Below are positions 9,001 through 22,297 of a stretch of DNA of 64,000 nt, in pieces. The position numbers and the translations under genes were made by a program. The notes beneath the pieces are model-generated. The model made no database searches and had not been told where the DNA came from. It was given only the letters and a program-made list of their open reading frames with translations. The DNA is from Tatumella sp. JGM118 (GTDB lineage: Bacteria; Pseudomonadota; Gammaproteobacteria; Enterobacterales; Enterobacteriaceae), in NCBI RefSeq assembly GCF_018257515.1, contig NZ_JAERJR010000001.1, positions 248,001 to 312,000 on the forward strand. The letters are read 5' to 3'. Every line of letters starts with the position of its first letter. Position 1 is the stretch's first letter.

Positions 9001-9267
9001 ATGAAACACAAACAATCACTGTTGATCGGCAATGTATTGATGGGGGTCGGGATGGTCACCATGCTCGGCGGTATCGTTGCCGCGGTAATGAATCAGTTAC
9101 CGTCGATGCATCTGTCGGAACTGGCCACCGGGGGCGCCGTCTTTGCTATCTTTCTCGGGGCGTTATTGTGGCTGACCGGCGCGCAGGTCGGGGGCAGAGA
9201 AAAAGTCTGTGACCGGTATTTCCTGTTACGTTATAACGGCTGTCGCCTGCATCCGCGTCATAAGTAA
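9001..9267 (+). CDS. ychH: Stress-induced inner-membrane protein YchH
   Basis: 88 residues with two hydrophobic spans (about 10-30 and 45-60) and the conserved GNVLMGVGMV and GAxLWLTGAQVGGRE-x-VCDRY blocks of YchH (DUF2583). In E. coli it is a stress-induced membrane protein linked to biofilm formation. It sits between pth and prs as in E. coli, but the E. coli neighbour dauA is absent. Confidence 0.92.
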   Translation: MKHKQSLLIGNVLMGVGMVTMLGGIVAAVMNQLPSMHLSELATGGAVFAIFLGALLWLTGAQVGGREKVCDRYFLLRYNGCRLHPRHK

Positions 9268-9346
9268 CGATCACGGGGTGTCCTGTCGCCGTTAGCGGGC
9301 AGGGCAGACCCGGGGGTAATGATGCCAGGCAGCGGATGGCCTGTAT

Positions 9347-9378
9347 AAAAAAAACCGGGCCTGATGGCCCGGTTTTTT
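9347..9378 (-). terminator. Rho-independent terminator of prs
   Basis: AACCGGGCC / GGCCCGGTT stem flanked by A- and T-runs, 19 bases beyond the prs stop; symmetric enough to serve ychH too. Confidence 0.85.
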
Positions 9379-9396
9379 ACCTCTGATGACGCAGGA

Positions 9397-10389
<993 letters not shown>

Positions 10390-10469
10390 TCACAGGGAAG
10401 ATTCACACAGGTGTATAAATGCGATACGTGCAGTATCTGGAACAGGTGATACTGTCACGCACACGCTGA

Positions 10470-11324
10470 TCACTCAGATAAGCGTTTTTGCAGCGGCGAA
10501 ATATTCATTCCACGGGCGACAAAGGCGGTTATCCATTCAGGAGCGAGTTCAAGGACCCGACGGGCAGCTTCCTCTGTGTCGAATTCGGCAAACACACAGG
10601 CACCTGTCCCTGTCAGGCGCGACGGCGCGTATTCTAACAGCCAGACGAGCAATTCATCAACCTTACGAAAACGTTTTCTTACGACAGCTTCACAATCATT
10701 GTGCCAGGGTTCATCCATAAGCTGGTTTAATGAGCGCCGCGGAGTGTCACGGGTCAGGTCGTGATCACCAAATACCGCCGGGGTAGGGATACTGACGCCC
10801 GGGTGGGCGACCAGGTACCATTTCTCCGGCGGGCTGGCGGGGTGTAACCGCTCCCCGACACCTTCAGCAAAGGCAGCATGGCCATCGATAAATACCGGCA
10901 CGTCCGCGCCTAACTGCAGACCGAGTGCCGCCAGCGTCTCATCAGAATAGCCACATTGCCATAACCGGTTCAGGGCGACCAGCACGGTAGCCGCATTCGA
11001 CGAGCCACCCCCCAGTCCGCCACCCATCGGGATCCGTTTTTCAATCGAAAACCCGGCCCCGGCAGAGGCATCAATACGCTGGTCGGCTAAAGCGGTCGTT
11101 TTCAGTAACCGTGCCGCCCGCAGGATCAGGTTATTTTCATCCTCCACCTCAGCAAACGGGGTATGCAGTGTCAAAGTCCCCCGCTGGGTGGCCTCAATCG
11201 TCAGCGTATCGCCAAAGTCCAGAAACTGAAATAAAGTCTGTAATTCATGATAACCATCGGCACGCTGACCGGTGATATACAGAAAAAGGTTCAGCTTCGC
11301 GGGAGAAGGCCAGGTCGTGATCAT
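10470..11324 (-). CDS. ispE: 4-diphosphocytidyl-2-C-methyl-D-erythritol kinase
   Basis: 284 residues of the GHMP kinase superfamily. Phosphorylates CDP-methylerythritol in the MEP isoprenoid pathway. The ATP loop [14 protein letters not shown] and the N-terminal PAKLNLFLY strand are present, as is the C-terminal [12 protein letters not shown]. Overlaps lolB by 4 bases (ATGA), so the two are translationally coupled. Confidence 0.97.
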   Translation of the reverse strand: MITTWPSPAKLNLFLYITGQRADGYHELQTLFQFLDFGDTLTIEATQRGTLTLHTPFAEVEDENNLILRAARLLKTTALADQRIDASAGAGFSIEKRIPMGGGLGGGSSNAATVLVALNRLWQCGYSDETLAALGLQLGADVPVFIDGHAAFAEGVGERLHPASPPEKWYLVAHPGVSIPTPAVFGDHDLTRDTPRRSLNQLMDEPWHNDCEAVVRKRFRKVDELLVWLLEYAPSRLTGTGACVFAEFDTEEAARRVLELAPEWITAFVARGMNISPLQKRLSE

Positions 11325-11947
11325 TGCAGTTTCCAGCTATCCATACGCAGTTTAATTCTCAGGTTGCCGGCCGTCAGCTCCAGGTCGGCCGGCAGAGCAG
11401 GGGTGACATCCTGTTTGTAGTCATTGATCGTCACATGCCAGGTCTGGCCGTCCTGCTGATAGGTGGCGGTACGCAGCTGGTAGTGATCATTGAGAGTAAA
11501 GCTGTCAGCGGTACCCGGCAGGCCCAGCATCCATTGACGCAGATTCTCCAGCGGAATATTCATGCCGGTCAGCTCAGAAATCATCTTAGTGGCATTGTTG
11601 CTGATATAGCGTTTGCCGGTATTGTCTACCAGTTGCACGGTCTGTCCCTGGGTATCCAGTTGCATTTCGGTACTGCCCAGCGGGTTAGTCAGGATCAACC
11701 GGTAGCGGTCACTGGCACTCTGTTGCCAGTTATAACGTGCATAGACGTTCTGTCGCTGTGAGATATAAGCAAAGGCACCCCGGGTCTGGAAAGCCTGCAC
11801 CTGTTTCACTTCATTGACGTGTTGTTTCCATTGGGGAGAATCAGGGCTTTTGCCCGGTCCCTGTGATGGCAGGGTGGCACAGGCACTTAATAACAGACTG
11901 GCCAGAGGCACTAAAAAGGCTCCCCGGCGAAGGTTCAGTATACTCAC
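11321..11947 (-). CDS. lolB: Outer-membrane lipoprotein insertase LolB
   Basis: 208 residues with a lipoprotein signal peptide and lipobox LLSAC near residue 22. LolB receives lipoproteins from LolA and inserts them into the inner leaflet of the outer membrane. Conserved WQQ and [10 protein letters not shown] segments are seen. Divergent from hemA, with ispE downstream, as in E. coli. Confidence 0.96.
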   Translation of the reverse strand: MSILNLRRGAFLVPLASLLLSACATLPSQGPGKSPDSPQWKQHVNEVKQVQAFQTRGAFAYISQRQNVYARYNWQQSASDRYRLILTNPLGSTEMQLDTQGQTVQLVDNTGKRYISNNATKMISELTGMNIPLENLRQWMLGLPGTADSFTLNDHYQLRTATYQQDGQTWHVTINDYKQDVTPALPADLELTAGNLRIKLRMDSWKLQ

Positions 11948-12159
11948 GTAGTCGTCTCCCTGGACATGATATTCTTACAGCATAACGGTTAACGCTACAG
12001 CCATGCTATTTAACCGTCAATGCTATTCAGGGATTATTCCTGGTCTTCGGCATAATCTTATTACTGTCTTAGCTTTTGTATGGCTTTTCTTGATCTGCTG
12101 CATCTTGTAGAATAACTCTATAACCCTGACATTATTGGGACAACCCAACCAGAATTGCC

Positions 12160-13416
12160 ATGACGCTTCTAGCACTCGGAATCAATCACAAAACGGCACC
12201 TGTCGCTCTGCGCGAACGGGTATCTTTTGGGCCGGACACACTTGATAAAGCGCTGGACAGCCTGTTATCACAGCCACAGGTCGAAAGTGGCGTGGTACTC
12301 TCAACCTGCAACCGCACCGAGCTCTACCTCAGTGTCGGCGAAAATGAGGATATTCAGGAACAACTGGTCCGCTGGTTATGCGACTACCACCAGTTGCGGG
12401 AAGACGATGTCCGTCAAAGCCTTTACTGGCATCAGGACAACGCAGCCGTCAGCCATCTGATGCGTGTCGCCAGCGGGCTGGATTCGCTGGTGCTGGGCGA
12501 ACCGCAAATTCTGGGGCAGGTTAAAAAGGCGTTTGCAGAATCGCAACGCGGTCATGTGCTGAGCAGTGAACTGGAACGCATGTTCCAGAAGACGTTCTCG
12601 GTGGCAAAACGGGTGCGTACAGAGACCGAAATCGGCGCCAGTGCCGTTTCGGTAGCCTTCGCTGCCTGTACTCTGGCACGTCAGATTTTTGAATCCCTCT
12701 CGTCAGTCAATGTCCTGCTGGTCGGTGCCGGTGAGACCATTGAGCTGGTGGCCCGCCATCTGCGCGAACACCAGGTCAAAAAACTGATCATCGCTAACCG
12801 TACCCGGGAGCGTGCACAGGTGCTGGCGGATGAGGTGGATGCGGAAGTGATTGAAATCGGCGAACTGACTTCCCGTCTGCAGGACGCGGATATCATTATT
12901 TCGTCCACCGCCAGTCCGTTACCGATTATCGGTAAAGGGATGATGGAAAGGGCGCTGAAAGCCCGCCGTAATCAGCCCATGCTGCTGGTGGATATCGCTG
13001 TTCCCCGTGATGTGGAACCTGAAGTGGGCAAACTGCCGAATGCCTATTTATATACGGTTGACGATCTGCAAACCATCATCGAGCAGAACATGGCCCAGCG
13101 TCAGGCCGCTGCCGTGGAGGCAGAAAGCATTGTCGTTTATGAAAGTGGCGAGTTTATGTCCTGGTTACGTTCTCAGGCGGCGGTGACGACCATCCGTGAT
13201 TATCGCTCTCACGCGGATCTTATTCGTGAAGAGCTTGAGTCCCGTGCCCTGCAGGCCTTACAGCAAGGGCAGGATGCGACTAAAGTGCTGCACGACCTGG
13301 CACATAAACTGACAAACCGTTTGATCCATGCCCCGACCAAATCCCTTCAGCAGGCAGCCCGCGATGGCGATGGCGAACGCCTGCAAATTTTACGCGACAG
13401 CCTCGGCATTGAATAA
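12160..13416 (+). CDS. hemA: Glutamyl-tRNA reductase
   Basis: 418 residues. Reduces Glu-tRNA to glutamate-1-semialdehyde, the first step of heme synthesis in this lineage. The catalytic Cys is in [10 protein letters not shown] (about residue 50); the NADPH-binding [16 protein letters not shown] follows. The N-terminal positively charged region that governs proteolytic turnover in enterobacteria ([10 protein letters not shown]) is intact. First gene of the hemA-prfA-prmC-sirB2-sirB1-kdsA series. Confidence 0.98.
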   Translation: MTLLALGINHKTAPVALRERVSFGPDTLDKALDSLLSQPQVESGVVLSTCNRTELYLSVGENEDIQEQLVRWLCDYHQLREDDVRQSLYWHQDNAAVSHLMRVASGLDSLVLGEPQILGQVKKAFAESQRGHVLSSELERMFQKTFSVAKRVRTETEIGASAVSVAFAACTLARQIFESLSSVNVLLVGAGETIELVARHLREHQVKKLIIANRTRERAQVLADEVDAEVIEIGELTSRLQDADIIISSTASPLPIIGKGMMERALKARRNQPMLLVDIAVPRDVEPEVGKLPNAYLYTVDDLQTIIEQNMAQRQAAAVEAESIVVYESGEFMSWLRSQAAVTTIRDYRSHADLIREELESRALQALQQGQDATKVLHDLAHKLTNRLIHAPTKSLQQAARDGDGERLQILRDSLGIE

Positions 13417-13458
13417 TGCCGGGTTGCCCTTTTCAGTTATTGGATAAACCTCAAATAC

Positions 13459-14541
13459 ATGAAGACATCAATTGTTGCTAAACTCGAAGCGCTGCAGGAA
13501 CGTCATGAAGAAGTGGAAGCGTTGCTGGGTGATGCCGGCGTTATCTCCGACCAGGAGCGTTTCCGCGCCTTATCGCGTGAATATTCACAGCTGACTGATG
13601 TGACCAAATGCTTCCGTGAGTGGCAGCAAGTTCAGGAAGATATCGATACCGCAACCCTGATGCTGGATGACCCGGAAATGCGGGAAATGGCCTCGGAGGA
13701 ATTACAGCAGGCCAAAGCCCAAAGTCTGGTGCTGGAACAGGACCTGCAGGTCCTTTTACTGCCGAAAGATCCTGACGATGAACGTCCGTGCTTTGTCGAA
13801 GTCCGTGCCGGTACCGGCGGCGATGAAGCGGCACTCTTTGCCGGTGACCTGTTCCGTATGTACAGCCGTTATGCTGAAACCCGCCGCTGGCGGGTAGAGA
13901 TTGTCAGCGCCAGTGACGGTGAACACGGCGGTTATAAAGAAGTGATCGCTAAAATCGTCGGTGACGGTGCTTACGGACGACTGAAATTTGAGTCCGGCGG
14001 TCACCGTGTTCAGCGTGTGCCGGAAACCGAATCGCAGGGGCGTATCCACACCTCGGCCTGTACCGTGGCCATCATGCCGGAAATCCCGGACGCCGAATTA
14101 CCGGATATCAATCCGTCGGATCTGAAAATCGACACCTTCCGTTCTTCCGGCGCAGGCGGACAGCACGTTAACACCACCGACTCGGCCATCCGTATTACCC
14201 ACTTACCGACCGGCATCGTGGTGGAGTGTCAGGACGAGCGTTCACAGCATAAAAATAAAGCGAAAGCCTTATCGGTGCTGGGCGCACGTATCCATGCCGC
14301 CGAAATGGCCAAACGTCATGAAGCGGAAGCTTCCGCACGCCGTAACCTGCTGGGCAGCGGTGATCGTTCTGACCGTATCCGTACCTATAACTTCCCGCAA
14401 GGCCGCGTGACCGACCACCGTATCAACCTGACTATCTACCGTCTGGATGAAACGATGGAAGGGAAACTCGATAGCCTGATAGAGCCTATTGTTCAGGAAT
14501 ATCAGGCCGATCAGCTGGCCGCACTGGCAGGCCAGGACTAA
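13459..14541 (+). CDS. prfA: Peptide chain release factor 1
   Basis: 360 residues. Releases peptides at UAG and UAA codons. The GGQ catalytic motif is in [15 protein letters not shown]. Its glutamine is methylated by PrmC, encoded next: the prfA stop and prmC start share one base (TAATG). It follows hemA with a 42-base gap. Confidence 0.98.
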   Translation: MKTSIVAKLEALQERHEEVEALLGDAGVISDQERFRALSREYSQLTDVTKCFREWQQVQEDIDTATLMLDDPEMREMASEELQQAKAQSLVLEQDLQVLLLPKDPDDERPCFVEVRAGTGGDEAALFAGDLFRMYSRYAETRRWRVEIVSASDGEHGGYKEVIAKIVGDGAYGRLKFESGGHRVQRVPETESQGRIHTSACTVAIMPEIPDAELPDINPSDLKIDTFRSSGAGGQHVNTTDSAIRITHLPTGIVVECQDERSQHKNKAKALSVLGARIHAAEMAKRHEAEASARRNLLGSGDRSDRIRTYNFPQGRVTDHRINLTIYRLDETMEGKLDSLIEPIVQEYQADQLAALAGQD

Positions 14542-15389
14542 TGCTTATACGTGAGTGGCTGACACAGAGCCGGAGTGTTTTAGCTCAGAGTGACAGCCCG
14601 AAACGGGATGCTGAAATATTGCTGGGCTTTGTGCTCGGCAAACCCCGCAGCTGGATCATCGCCTTTGACGATACCCGGCTGACGGATGCCCAGTTATCCT
14701 CGCTGGCGGGGCTGTTGCAGCGTCGCCAGGCAGGGGAACCGGTGGCACATCTGCTGGGGGAACGTGAATTCTGGTCGTTGCCGTTAAAAGTGAATAACAG
14801 CACCCTGATCCCCCGGCCGGATACGGAAGTTCTGGTTGAAGTCGCACTGGAGCTTATTCCCCGTACGGCCTCGGCAGTGCTGGATCTGGGAACCGGTACC
14901 GGGGCTATCGCACTGGCGCTGGGCAAAGAGCGGGCAGATTGTCAGGTTACCGGGGTGGATCGTATTGCAGAAGCGGTGACCCTGGCGCAGGAAAATGCGG
15001 CCCTGCTGGCGCTGGAAAACTGCCGGTTTCTGCAAAGCCACTGGTTTGATGCCCTGACCGCTACCCGTTTTGACTTAATTGTCAGTAACCCCCCGTATAT
15101 TGATGCGACAGATGAACATCTCCGGCAGGGGGATGTGCGTTTTGAGCCGCTGAGTGCGCTGGTCGCCGACGAAGGGGGACTGGCAGATTTACGGATTATT
15201 ATCGATAAGAGCCGTGACTGGCTTCTTCCGGGAGGCTGGCTGGTACTGGAACACGGCTGGCAGCAGGATGCAGCGGTCAGAACATTACTGACAGACGCCG
15301 GATTCAGCCAGGTGAACACACGCCCTGATTATGCGGGCAACCCCCGTGTTACCTATGGCCAGACTATTAAACCGACTACAATGAGCTGA
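14541..15389 (+). CDS. prmC: Release-factor glutamine methyltransferase
   Basis: 282 residues. N5-methylates the GGQ glutamine of RF1 and RF2 using SAM. The SAM loop LDLGTGTGAIALAL and the substrate-binding NPPY (VSNPPYID) are clear. Overlaps prfA by one base, which fits its modifying role. Confidence 0.98.
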   Translation: MLIREWLTQSRSVLAQSDSPKRDAEILLGFVLGKPRSWIIAFDDTRLTDAQLSSLAGLLQRRQAGEPVAHLLGEREFWSLPLKVNNSTLIPRPDTEVLVEVALELIPRTASAVLDLGTGTGAIALALGKERADCQVTGVDRIAEAVTLAQENAALLALENCRFLQSHWFDALTATRFDLIVSNPPYIDATDEHLRQGDVRFEPLSALVADEGGLADLRIIIDKSRDWLLPGGWLVLEHGWQQDAAVRTLLTDAGFSQVNTRPDYAGNPRVTYGQTIKPTTMS

Positions 15390-15390
15390 T

Positions 15391-15783
15391 ATGTACACTC
15401 TTTTTCCGTTAGTTAAATCTATTCATTTGCTGACAGTGTTTATCTCTGTGGCCCTTTTTATTCTGCGCTTTTACTGGAAGGCGGCACATTCTGCAATGTC
15501 AGACCGCCGCTGGGTAAAAATAGTGCCACATATTGTTGATACCTTTCTGTTACTGAGCGGCATATTGCTGGTGCTGATCACCCATCAGTATCCGTTCACC
15601 GAAGGCAACGGCTGGCTGACCGAAAAACTGTTTGCCGTGGTGCTGTATATCGGCCTCGGGTTTATCGCCTTCGGACGCCGGCAATATTCATTGCCGGTCC
15701 GGAGCGGGGCCTTTATCGCCGCGCTGATAATGGTCGGGATCATTGTCACCCTGGCAACGCAAAAAATGCTGCTGGCGGTGTAA
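15391..15783 (+). CDS. sirB2: Membrane protein SirB2 (YchQ)
   Basis: 130 residues with four hydrophobic spans, the usual SirB2 length. The motif 'VKSIHLLTVFISVALFILRF' near the N-terminus is typical. The name comes from weak effects on Salmonella invasion regulation; the molecular function is unknown. One base separates it from prmC and two from sirB1. Confidence 0.93.
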   Translation: MYTLFPLVKSIHLLTVFISVALFILRFYWKAAHSAMSDRRWVKIVPHIVDTFLLLSGILLVLITHQYPFTEGNGWLTEKLFAVVLYIGLGFIAFGRRQYSLPVRSGAFIAALIMVGIIVTLATQKMLLAV

Positions 15784-15785
15784 TC

Positions 15786-17481
<1,696 letters not shown>

Positions 17482-17497
17482 GCAGGGCTTCAGGTAT

Positions 17498-17529
17498 AAA
17501 AAACGCTGTCAGATGACAGCGTTTTTTTT
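17498..17529 (+). terminator. Terminator between kdsA and chaA
   Basis: AAAAAACGCTGTC / GACAGCGTTTTTT stem with a long T-run; works for the convergent chaA as well. Confidence 0.88.
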
Positions 17530-17566
17530 GCATGATTCCGGACGATAACGCGGCTTTTGCACCGAC

Positions 17567-18658
17567 CTACAGCATGATGGTAATCAGATAACCGACAAAC
17601 AACGCCAGATGGGCGGCACCGTTCAGTACGTTGGTGCGACCCGTCGAAAAGGAAATCTGACTCAGCAGCAGCACACTGCACATGATAATCATCTGCGGGG
17701 CTTCCAGCCCGAAAATCAGTGGCTGACCGGTGATCACCGAAATCAGTGTGACGACCGGCACGGTAAGCGAGATGGTGGCCAGTACCGAACCGAAGAAAAG
17801 ATTCATCGCCCGCTGAACCTGGTTTGCCAGTACCGCTTTTATCGCTCCCAGCCCTTCCGGAGAGAGGATCAGTAAAGCAATCAGGAACCCGGTGAACTGT
17901 TGCGGTGCGTGTAAATCTCCCAGCAACTGTTCGAGGACCGGCGCATTCATTTTAGTGACGCTGATCACCGCGAGCAGGTGGATGACCAGCCACAGACCAT
18001 GCCATCCGCTGCTATGGGCAGACGGCTTACCGTGATGCGGGTCGCCGTCATCGCTCTTGTCCTCATGCTCATAGATAAACAGGTTCTGATGGGTTTTGGT
18101 CTGTATCAGCAGGAAAACGCCATACATCGCGGCAGAGACCAGGGCAATAAGCAGTGACTGTCCGGTACTGAAGTTACCGCCAGGTAAGGCGTTCGGGAAC
18201 ACCAGCACCAGAATAGCCAGCGGGAAAATGGCAATCAGATACTGCTTTACCCCCGCCAGATTGACGTATTGGGTGGCAAATTTACGGCCGCCGAGCAGCA
18301 GAGCGAAACCGACCAGCCCGCCGGTCACAATCATGATGATGGAATACAGCGTATCCCGCATCAGGCCCGGCGTGGCACCGCCGGTCGCCATCAATGCAGA
18401 AATCAGGCTCACTTCCAGAATAACGACCGACAGCGTCAGGATCAGCGAACCAAAGGGTTCCCCCAACCGGTGTGCCAGTACGTCAGCATGACGCACCACA
18501 CTGAACGCGCTACTCAGGATAGCGACAAGTGTCAGCAGGTTGATAGCAATGACAAGAGGTAATGAAGTCTGATGACTAAAAAACCAAAGTACTATCAATG
18601 CCACTATCGGGAAAATAAGAGAATACTCCGTGTGTCTGGTTTTTTCATGCGCTGGCAT
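17567..18658 (-). CDS. chaA: Calcium/sodium : proton antiporter ChaA
   Basis: 363 residues with about eleven hydrophobic segments and the two alpha-repeat motifs of the cation/Ca2+ exchanger family (EPFGSLILTLSVVILEVSLI and ILSPEGLGAIKAVLANQVQRA). A His/Asp-rich cytoplasmic loop (EHEDKSDDGDPHHGKPSAH) lies mid-protein, as in E. coli. Exports Na+, K+ or Ca2+ at alkaline pH. Convergent with kdsA; E. coli chaB is not found between it and chaC. Confidence 0.96.
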   Translation of the reverse strand: MPAHEKTRHTEYSLIFPIVALIVLWFFSHQTSLPLVIAINLLTLVAILSSAFSVVRHADVLAHRLGEPFGSLILTLSVVILEVSLISALMATGGATPGLMRDTLYSIIMIVTGGLVGFALLLGGRKFATQYVNLAGVKQYLIAIFPLAILVLVFPNALPGGNFSTGQSLLIALVSAAMYGVFLLIQTKTHQNLFIYEHEDKSDDGDPHHGKPSAHSSGWHGLWLVIHLLAVISVTKMNAPVLEQLLGDLHAPQQFTGFLIALLILSPEGLGAIKAVLANQVQRAMNLFFGSVLATISLTVPVVTLISVITGQPLIFGLEAPQMIIMCSVLLLSQISFSTGRTNVLNGAAHLALFVGYLITIML

Positions 18659-19137
18659 TCTGTTTCCTCACGCGTTAAAAATGAACTATCTTTTCAGGAG
18701 GTCAGGCTTCGGGTAAAGCGGTTGGGGAATAGTAACTTTCAATAATCTTATCATTTATTTCCGGAATTGATATATTTTTTTACATCATTTTACTTTTTTA
18801 ATTCGGCGCTCTGTTTTTTAAGGGTTACTTTTTCTAACTCTATGTTTATTAATTTATTTTTTAAAAAATTAATCCTGTCTTTATGGGGGTATATTGGTGT
18901 AAGTTGGCATTTTCAGACGGAGTTATAGGGTCAGATTATCTTTAGTGTAGCCTGGTGGGTGTTTTTCAGGGTTATTCCTCCTGATGAACTGCAGCAGAAG
19001 CTCAATGAATGTTCAATGAATCTTATTTTCCATCAGGATAAAGAGTTATTATTTGTGAAGCACTTCACATAACTAGCTGTTTGCTGTAATCATAACACCG
19101 GGTTTCACTGAAAAAGCAGAACAAGAAGGGAGGGAAT
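18659..19137. other. AT-rich chaA-chaC intergenic, no chaB
   Basis: About 480 bases holding both divergent promoters. The 76-codon chaB gene found here in E. coli is absent in any frame. Confidence 0.6.
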
Positions 19138-19809
19138 GTGCTGACCCGGGATTTTTTGATTAATGCTGATTGCCAGTCCTCGTTTGGCAGTATCGAACCG
19201 CATCTGTTACTAAGTACAGAACAGCGGAAAGCCTCCCTGAGCCGTTTTCTGGCAGAACTCCCTCCACGACAGCCGATTTGGGTCTTTGGTTACGGGTCAC
19301 TGATGTGGAATCCGGTGCTGGACTATAGTGAAGTACAAGCGGCACAACTGGACGGGTGGCAGCGTGCCTTCTGTATCCGTCTGATTGCAGGGCGGGGGAC
19401 CGGTTGTACTCCAGGCCGTATGCTGGCATTAAAAGCCGGAGGTCAGACGCGTGGGCTGGTATTTCGCCTGAATGAGACGACCAGTGCCACTGAACTGGAA
19501 TTACTCTGGAAGCGGGAAATGATCACCGGCTGTTATTGCCCGCGCTGGCAGACAGTGACACTGGATGATGGCCGTGAAATCACTGCGCTGGTTTTTACCA
19601 TTAATACCGAGCACCCTCTCTACGAACCGGATGACTCGCCCGCCATCGTAGCGCCACTGATCGCGGCGGCACGCGGTCCGCTCGGGACGAATGCCCGTTA
19701 TCTTTATGATCTGGTCAACAGTCTGGCTGCCCTTGGCGCACCGGACGAAAAGCTGAGTACACTGGCCTCGCAGGTCAGGGAATGTTCTCCGGAGCAGGAC
19801 ACGCCCTGA
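19138..19809 (+). CDS. chaC: Glutathione-specific gamma-glutamylcyclotransferase ChaC
   Basis: 223 residues from GTG 19138, with a strong RBS (AAGGGAGGG). The cyclotransferase core VFGYGSLMWNP and the catalytic Glu region LLWKREMITGCY are present. Cleaves glutathione to 5-oxoproline and Cys-Gly. In E. coli it sits with chaAB and was long annotated as a transport regulator; the enzyme role is from family knowledge. Confidence 0.95.
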   Translation: MLTRDFLINADCQSSFGSIEPHLLLSTEQRKASLSRFLAELPPRQPIWVFGYGSLMWNPVLDYSEVQAAQLDGWQRAFCIRLIAGRGTGCTPGRMLALKAGGQTRGLVFRLNETTSATELELLWKREMITGCYCPRWQTVTLDDGREITALVFTINTEHPLYEPDDSPAIVAPLIAAARGPLGTNARYLYDLVNSLAALGAPDEKLSTLASQVRECSPEQDTP

Positions 19810-19960
19810 CAGACTGCCAGAGAGACCCTTGCGCAGAAATTGTGCTGAACGTTATACTTCAGGCAGGCTATGATATACTGACCCTTAACACTTACCCGAG
19901 TACGCAGGTTGTGAATCGCCAGTTAATCTTTTTACCTACCGGAAGCTGTTGATATTATTT

Positions 19961-21385
19961 ATGCCCTTAAACAGATCCCGTATCCTCTGTTGTTTCGTCA
20001 CATTGCTGCTTGCAGCGCACGTCACCGCCCGGGCCGACAGTGACACAACACTCTCTGAGACGCCGTTCGATGATGCTGCAGCCCGCTTTGCAAAACAAGC
20101 AGACCAGCTACCGGAACTTGGTAGCAGTGCGGGAAGCAACGATTTTTCCCGCCAGCTGGCGGAGATAGCTCAGGGGATTGCCGCCGCAAATGACAGTGAC
20201 ACCGACACCAGTCTCGGACACAGCGCCGGGCTCTGGGCGTTTGATCATTTCCGCGACCAGCTCGGGAAACGGCTGAATCAGGAGAGTCAGTCGCTGCTGT
20301 CACCTTATGGTCACGCCAGTGTGAATCTGAATGTCGATGTGGACGGGAATTTTGACGGTACCTCAGCCTCATTGCTCAGTCCGCTGGCAGAAAATGATCG
20401 TTACCTCACGTTCAGTGAGGTCGTTCTGAGCGAAAGTATGCCCGGGACGACCGGCAGTGTCGGCCTGGGGCAACGCTGGGGCCAGGGTAACTGGCTGTTC
20501 GGGTATAATGCCTTTCTCGACCATTTGTTTAATAAACAACTGAACAGGGCATCGGTCGGTTCTGAGGCCTGGGGAGATTTTCTTCGTTTCTCCGCGAACT
20601 ACTATCAGCCGCTGTCCGGCTGGCGTGATGTGAACGACACTCAGATGGCGCGTATGGCTCGCGGATATGATATTACCAGTCAGGGGTATCTGCCGTTTTA
20701 CCGGCAACTCGGCGTCACGGTGAGCTGGCAGCAATATCTTGGGGATAATATCGATGCCTTCGATAGCGGTAATTATTACCACAATCCCTCCGCGCTTTCT
20801 TTAGGTGTCTCCTATACACCGGTACCGCTGGTAACGTTCTCGGCCAGCCATAAAACCGGCACCGGCGGGGAGAGTCAGGACCTGTTCGGTCTGAAGCTGA
20901 ATTACCATTTTGGCGAATCGCTGCGTGAACAGCTTTCGCCGGATGCAGTGGCGGCGGCCCGTTCACTGCGGGGCAGCCGGTTTGATGTTGTCAGCCGTAA
21001 TAACAGTCCGGTGCTGAGTTACCGTAAACGCAGTTCACTGAGTGTCTTCCTCGCGACACCGCCGTGGCAGTTATCCGCAGGAGAGAGCCTGGTTCTGAAA
21101 CTGCAGGTGACCCCGGATAAGAATATTAAATCGGTTCATTGGGAAGGCGATACCCGTGCCCTTAGTCTGACACCGCCAGCCGATGCTTCCGGTACCCAGG
21201 GCTGGAGTATTATCATGCCGGCATGGAGTAATGACCCGGGGGCGACCAATGAATATCACCTCGCCGTCACGGTGACCAATAATCATAATACGGTGACTTC
21301 CAATACCATTACGCTAAAGCTGACACCGCCGATGCAGCTGGATGATACGGTGAATCCTGATCAATATGATCTGATGGCACCGTAA
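19961..21385 (+). CDS. ychO: Invasin/intimin-like inverse autotransporter YchO
   Basis: 474 residues from ATG 19961; an in-frame TTG at 19949 is the alternative, and GGAAG at 19941 fits neither spacing well. Signal peptide (ILCCFVTLLLAAHVTARA), then an inverse-autotransporter beta-barrel: LSPYGHASVNLNVD, NDRYLTFSEV, GLGQRWGQGNWLFGYNAFLDH and WRDVND with regular aromatic beta strands, closing with FGLKLNYHFGESLREQL. A single Ig-like domain (about 370-465) follows, with no long adhesin tail. E. coli ychO sits after chaC-ychN, so this matches in position; ychN and narL are missing here. Probably an outer-membrane adhesin or surface protein. Confidence 0.88.
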   Translation: MPLNRSRILCCFVTLLLAAHVTARADSDTTLSETPFDDAAARFAKQADQLPELGSSAGSNDFSRQLAEIAQGIAAANDSDTDTSLGHSAGLWAFDHFRDQLGKRLNQESQSLLSPYGHASVNLNVDVDGNFDGTSASLLSPLAENDRYLTFSEVVLSESMPGTTGSVGLGQRWGQGNWLFGYNAFLDHLFNKQLNRASVGSEAWGDFLRFSANYYQPLSGWRDVNDTQMARMARGYDITSQGYLPFYRQLGVTVSWQQYLGDNIDAFDSGNYYHNPSALSLGVSYTPVPLVTFSASHKTGTGGESQDLFGLKLNYHFGESLREQLSPDAVAAARSLRGSRFDVVSRNNSPVLSYRKRSSLSVFLATPPWQLSAGESLVLKLQVTPDKNIKSVHWEGDTRALSLTPPADASGTQGWSIIMPAWSNDPGATNEYHLAVTVTNNHNTVTSNTITLKLTPPMQLDDTVNPDQYDLMAP

Positions 21386-22208
21386 ACCGAAATGACCGCC
21401 CGGCGGGAGGTACTTTCCGGCGGGTGGTCCTGAAACACTTCTCCTCTCTGCGCATCAAAGCTGCCGGAGGTTATCTTCGCTACTGGCTGTTTACTATTGG
21501 TGATTCACCTGCGGCAGCACTCAGCACATACATCGCCCGGTTCAGCGCTGACCCCGGAAAGGCGTATCAGGCAGACTGTATACCTGACCTGCGATCCGGG
21601 GCCTTACATTTATTGATTTATCTATGGGTTCGTCCGGCTCCGTATCGGCGACCTTTGACAGAAACATCATTTTATCAATGAGTTATTTACTAATCCATTA
21701 GTCGGCCGTGACTCCTTTAAGGGAAAGGCTTCGGGTTTTACTCCTGTCTGCTCTGCGGAGCCGCCTGATAATATTTACGCGGCCGGCTGTCCGGCTGCCA
21801 TGCATGACGGCTCAGTCACCGCCAACAGGTTACCGGCCGGTAACAGACCTGCACCGGGTTCACCGGCATAAGCGCATTCGTTCCGCCCGGCAGACTGGCG
21901 ATGTTCTGATACGGGGCATTCTCCGGGACGACGCGCACTCTCTGCACCTTTTTGGTTCACCATTCCCTCGTTCGGGCTGTTTTCTGCCCCCCGGGAGTGC
22001 GTTGTTATGACTGGTTATTCCTGAGAGTGATAAAAATCACAAAATAAATAATTTTTTCGCTTTTTGCATAAATCCGCTTTCCCGGAGAGGATGAGTCTTA
22101 TGCTGTCAGCGGTCTATTCATTTTTTATTCATTAAAAGTGAATAATAGAGTGGTGTAACTTATTGATTTATTTTATTGCGGATAATTTTATGCATTTTCA
22201 TCCCGCTC
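21386..22208. other. Long intergenic between ychO and the ast promoter
   Basis: No intact gene in about 820 bases. A protein-like open stretch in one frame after the TGA near 21660 (containing ELFTNPLVGRDSFKGKASGF) ends near 21870 and may be debris of a surface protein. The last 200 bases turn AT-rich. Around 22116-22147 TATTCATTTTTTATTCAT and GTGAATAATAG look like degenerate ArgR boxes, which would suit an arginine operon. Confidence 0.4.
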
Positions 22209-22224
22209 TGGCACGTTAACTGCA
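22209..22224 (+). promoter_or_regulatory. Sigma-54 promoter of the ast operon
   Basis: TGGCAC-GTTAA-CTGCA matches the -24/-12 consensus TGGCAC-N5-TTGCA with one mismatch and the correct GG-to-GC spacing. In E. coli the ast operon is transcribed by RpoN with NtrC under nitrogen limitation. It starts a leader of about 60 bases before the astC remnant at 22298. Confidence 0.8.
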
Positions 22225-22297
22225 ATCTACACTGACTGCAGCCAGCCTGAGGCTGAAATTTAAATAATCGTTTTTGATATTCAGTCCGGAGATCCTG

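Noticed and set aside
21424-22010. Short frames between ychO and the ast promoter as genes
   Set aside because: Protein-like phrases exist but are broken in several frames, with no ribosome sites; treated as possible debris.
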